A stretch of 64,000 nucleotides of DNA, taken from Coniella vitis (Eukaryota; Ascomycota; Sordariomycetes; Diaporthales; Schizoparmaceae). This document shows, in pieces, positions 62,421 to 64,000 of the stretch; the first letter of the stretch is position 1; each line of letters begins with the position of its first letter. Below the pieces are notes generated by a model that searched no databases, was not told the DNA's origin, and saw only the letters and a list, made by a program, of their open reading frames with translations. Made by a program: the position numbers and the translations under genes. The stretch is taken from assembly GCA_011317545.1 (NCBI GenBank), contig WUJK01000009.1, positions 1,550,001-1,614,000 of the forward strand, given 5' to 3'.

Positions 62421-64000
62421 TACCTCCGCTTAGCTATTATATAATATACCTAATACCGAAGCGAAAGCTTATTAGAATAGCCCGTTTTATAATAATAGCT
62501 TATCTTTAGCCGGCTAAACCGATAGTAATATACTTTAAAATCGTTATAACTAGTCCTTATAGCTATAAAGAGAGCTAGCTATTAGTAGTTTAATAAAAGG
62601 GCCGGCTATATTATAATACGAAAGCTTAGCCCCTAAGCGTTATATTAGCTAGATAAGATTACCTACTAATATATTTATTATATCTTCTTAGAGCTTCTAA
62701 TTTCCTTTCGAGATAAGGTCTATATACCCGAGGTAGTAGGGCTTATTACCTGCCCTATTAGGGAGAGTATTATACCCCTCTTTATAAGGATATCTATAAG
62801 CTTATTCCTAGCTATACCTATATAACTAAGGCTTTAGAGGATAGTTATTAACTATCCCTTTATAAAGTACTATTTATAAAGAGCCTAAAAGCTTCGGAAA
62901 GCCTATTATAAGGTAATAAGTATATTACCCTATAATCCTTAGATAACCGAGGTATTATCTATATAGATAAATACCGCTAATAATACTATTTCTAGTATTA
63001 GTTATAATCCTATAAGCGCCCTAACCGCCTTAATATCGAAAACGTATAAGTATTTATAAAGTACCCTAATAGTAATAATAATAAATACCCTATCCCTTAT
63101 TATAATATATACGTAGCCTACCCTATACTTAAATCCCTCCTAAACTTTAAAGCTATCTATATATACTATTATAACGTCCGGTAATAGGGTTATATATTAT
63201 ATATTATAATATATAGCTACTTCCTCCTTAAGGTAACCGATATTAGGGTTTAATATAATATAATTAGGATATCGGGGGGTTAGTAAAGCCGGCTTAAATA
63301 TAATAGGAAAGCTATATATAGCGTTTATAAAGCGTATATTAAATACCCTAAGGTTATATCTTATAGGAATATATATCCGTTTATAAAAGGGGTATTTTAT
63401 ATTTAATAGAGTATATTATAAGCCGGCTCGATAAACCGCCGCTCCTAGTATAAGCCTAGCTATAGGGAAGCCTGCTTTATAAAGGGCTATTACTATATAT
63501 ACCGTCCTCTACGCCGGTAATACCCCTTTAGCGCCCTTTACTAATAGTTAATCCGCTTTCTTAAGCTATACTATAGGTATATAGCCCGGTCGAAACTAGG
63601 CGTCCGCTATATATATAAGTATCGGGATAAGTATTACTATAACCGCTTTATAAAGAGATATTATAGGGGGGCTATATTATACCTTCTTAAGGCTCCTAAG
63701 GTAGGCTATAACCTTTATTATCTTATAAACCCTTTCCTTAATATACCTTCTACTTATAAAACGCTTATTAAACTAAAATCCTAGCTAACGGAAGCTAACT
63801 ACTTTAGAATAGGAGGGTATATTAATAATAGGCTTTATACGCTTACCGCTTATTATAATAGCCGGCTATACCGCCTCCCTATACCTTAAGAAGTAGAAAA
63901 CTTTCGTTTTTTTCGCTATAAACTATATTATATTCCTCGAAGCCTAATCGTTAACGCTCGTTATATCCGTTTTTAGTAGTATTATATTTTTCTCCGTATT
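62340..64000 (-). pseudogene. L1 copy 6 ORF2, RNase H and RT part
   Basis: Mirror of ORF2 from its C-terminal end to the RT palm; the endonuclease lies beyond the window. RNase H lies near 62950-63160. All frames carry RIP-type stops. Confidence 0.7.

Larger units (their letters stand above)
59582..64000 (-). mobile_element. inverted L1 copy 6 (subfamily A), runs off the window
   Basis: Reversed AAAT tail, 3' noncoding sequence, convergent frame and ORF2 from its end through RT. The window ends within RT. Its 3' end matches copies 1, 3 and 4 rather than the copy 5 into which it is inserted. Confidence 0.85.

Overview
The window reads as a repeat-induced point mutation (RIP) graveyard from a filamentous ascomycete (Pezizomycotina) genome. 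TA steps are everywhere and CA/TG steps are nearly absent: the first 60 bases hold eleven TA, one TG and no CA. CG steps remain common, so the decay is CpA-to-TpA rather than generic CpG loss. I found no intact host gene, tRNA, rRNA or CRISPR array. Almost every recognisable frame is a transposon ORF broken by TAA/TAG codons sitting where CAA, CAG or TGG would be expected.

Layout. 1-2060: minus-strand Ty3/Gypsy gag and start of pol, then a less mutated 0.35-kb island. 2880-9105: plus-strand Gypsy with gag, protease, RT, RNase H, integrase and a C-terminal chromodomain, split by a solo LTR. 9109-17864: complete 8.3-kb Tad1-like LINE (called L1 here), carrying a 477-bp miniature LTR element (TRIM). 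17865-18970: 3' end of a second L1 subfamily. 18971-21748: Gypsy integrase scrap, then the 5' part of a second LINE (L2) with a solo LTR. 21749-29383: inverted L1. 29384-30960: solo LTR and inverted Gypsy RT. 30961-40345: L2 elements rearranged by an inversion between two LTRs. 40506-48800: second complete L1. 49096-50985: unassigned sequence and a LINE endonuclease scrap. 50986-52337: L2 pieces and a solo LTR. 52338-54058: 5' end of a Copia element (LTR, probable primer site, gag). 54059-64000: two nested inverted L1 copies, a solo LTR and a young unmutated L1 insertion.

Two LINE families, at least one Gypsy family, one Copia family (LTR ~620 bp, ten copies labelled A-J), one TRIM and one further solo LTR account for nearly all of the sequence. 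Insertions are nested, and several keep exact target-site duplications (TSDs), so relative ages can be read. LINEs and Gypsy were heavily mutated first; the Copia LTRs, the TRIM and a 321-bp L1 tail arrived later and keep more CA/TG.

Main points of interest: (1) every L1 copy that reaches the region carries a long reading frame on the strand opposite to its reverse transcriptase, converging on it; (2) LTRs G and F carry exchanged TSDs, which documents an LTR-by-LTR inversion of about 3.3 kb; (3) the Copia LTRs hold a perfect heat-shock-element motif beside a CRE/bZIP motif that survived RIP; (4) a 477-bp TRIM with one mutated and one nearly unmutated LTR; (5) a young unmutated L1 tail with a 13-bp TSD.

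The names L1, L2 and LTR A-J are local labels. Domain calls come from reading degraded translations by eye; boundaries without a TSD are approximate.
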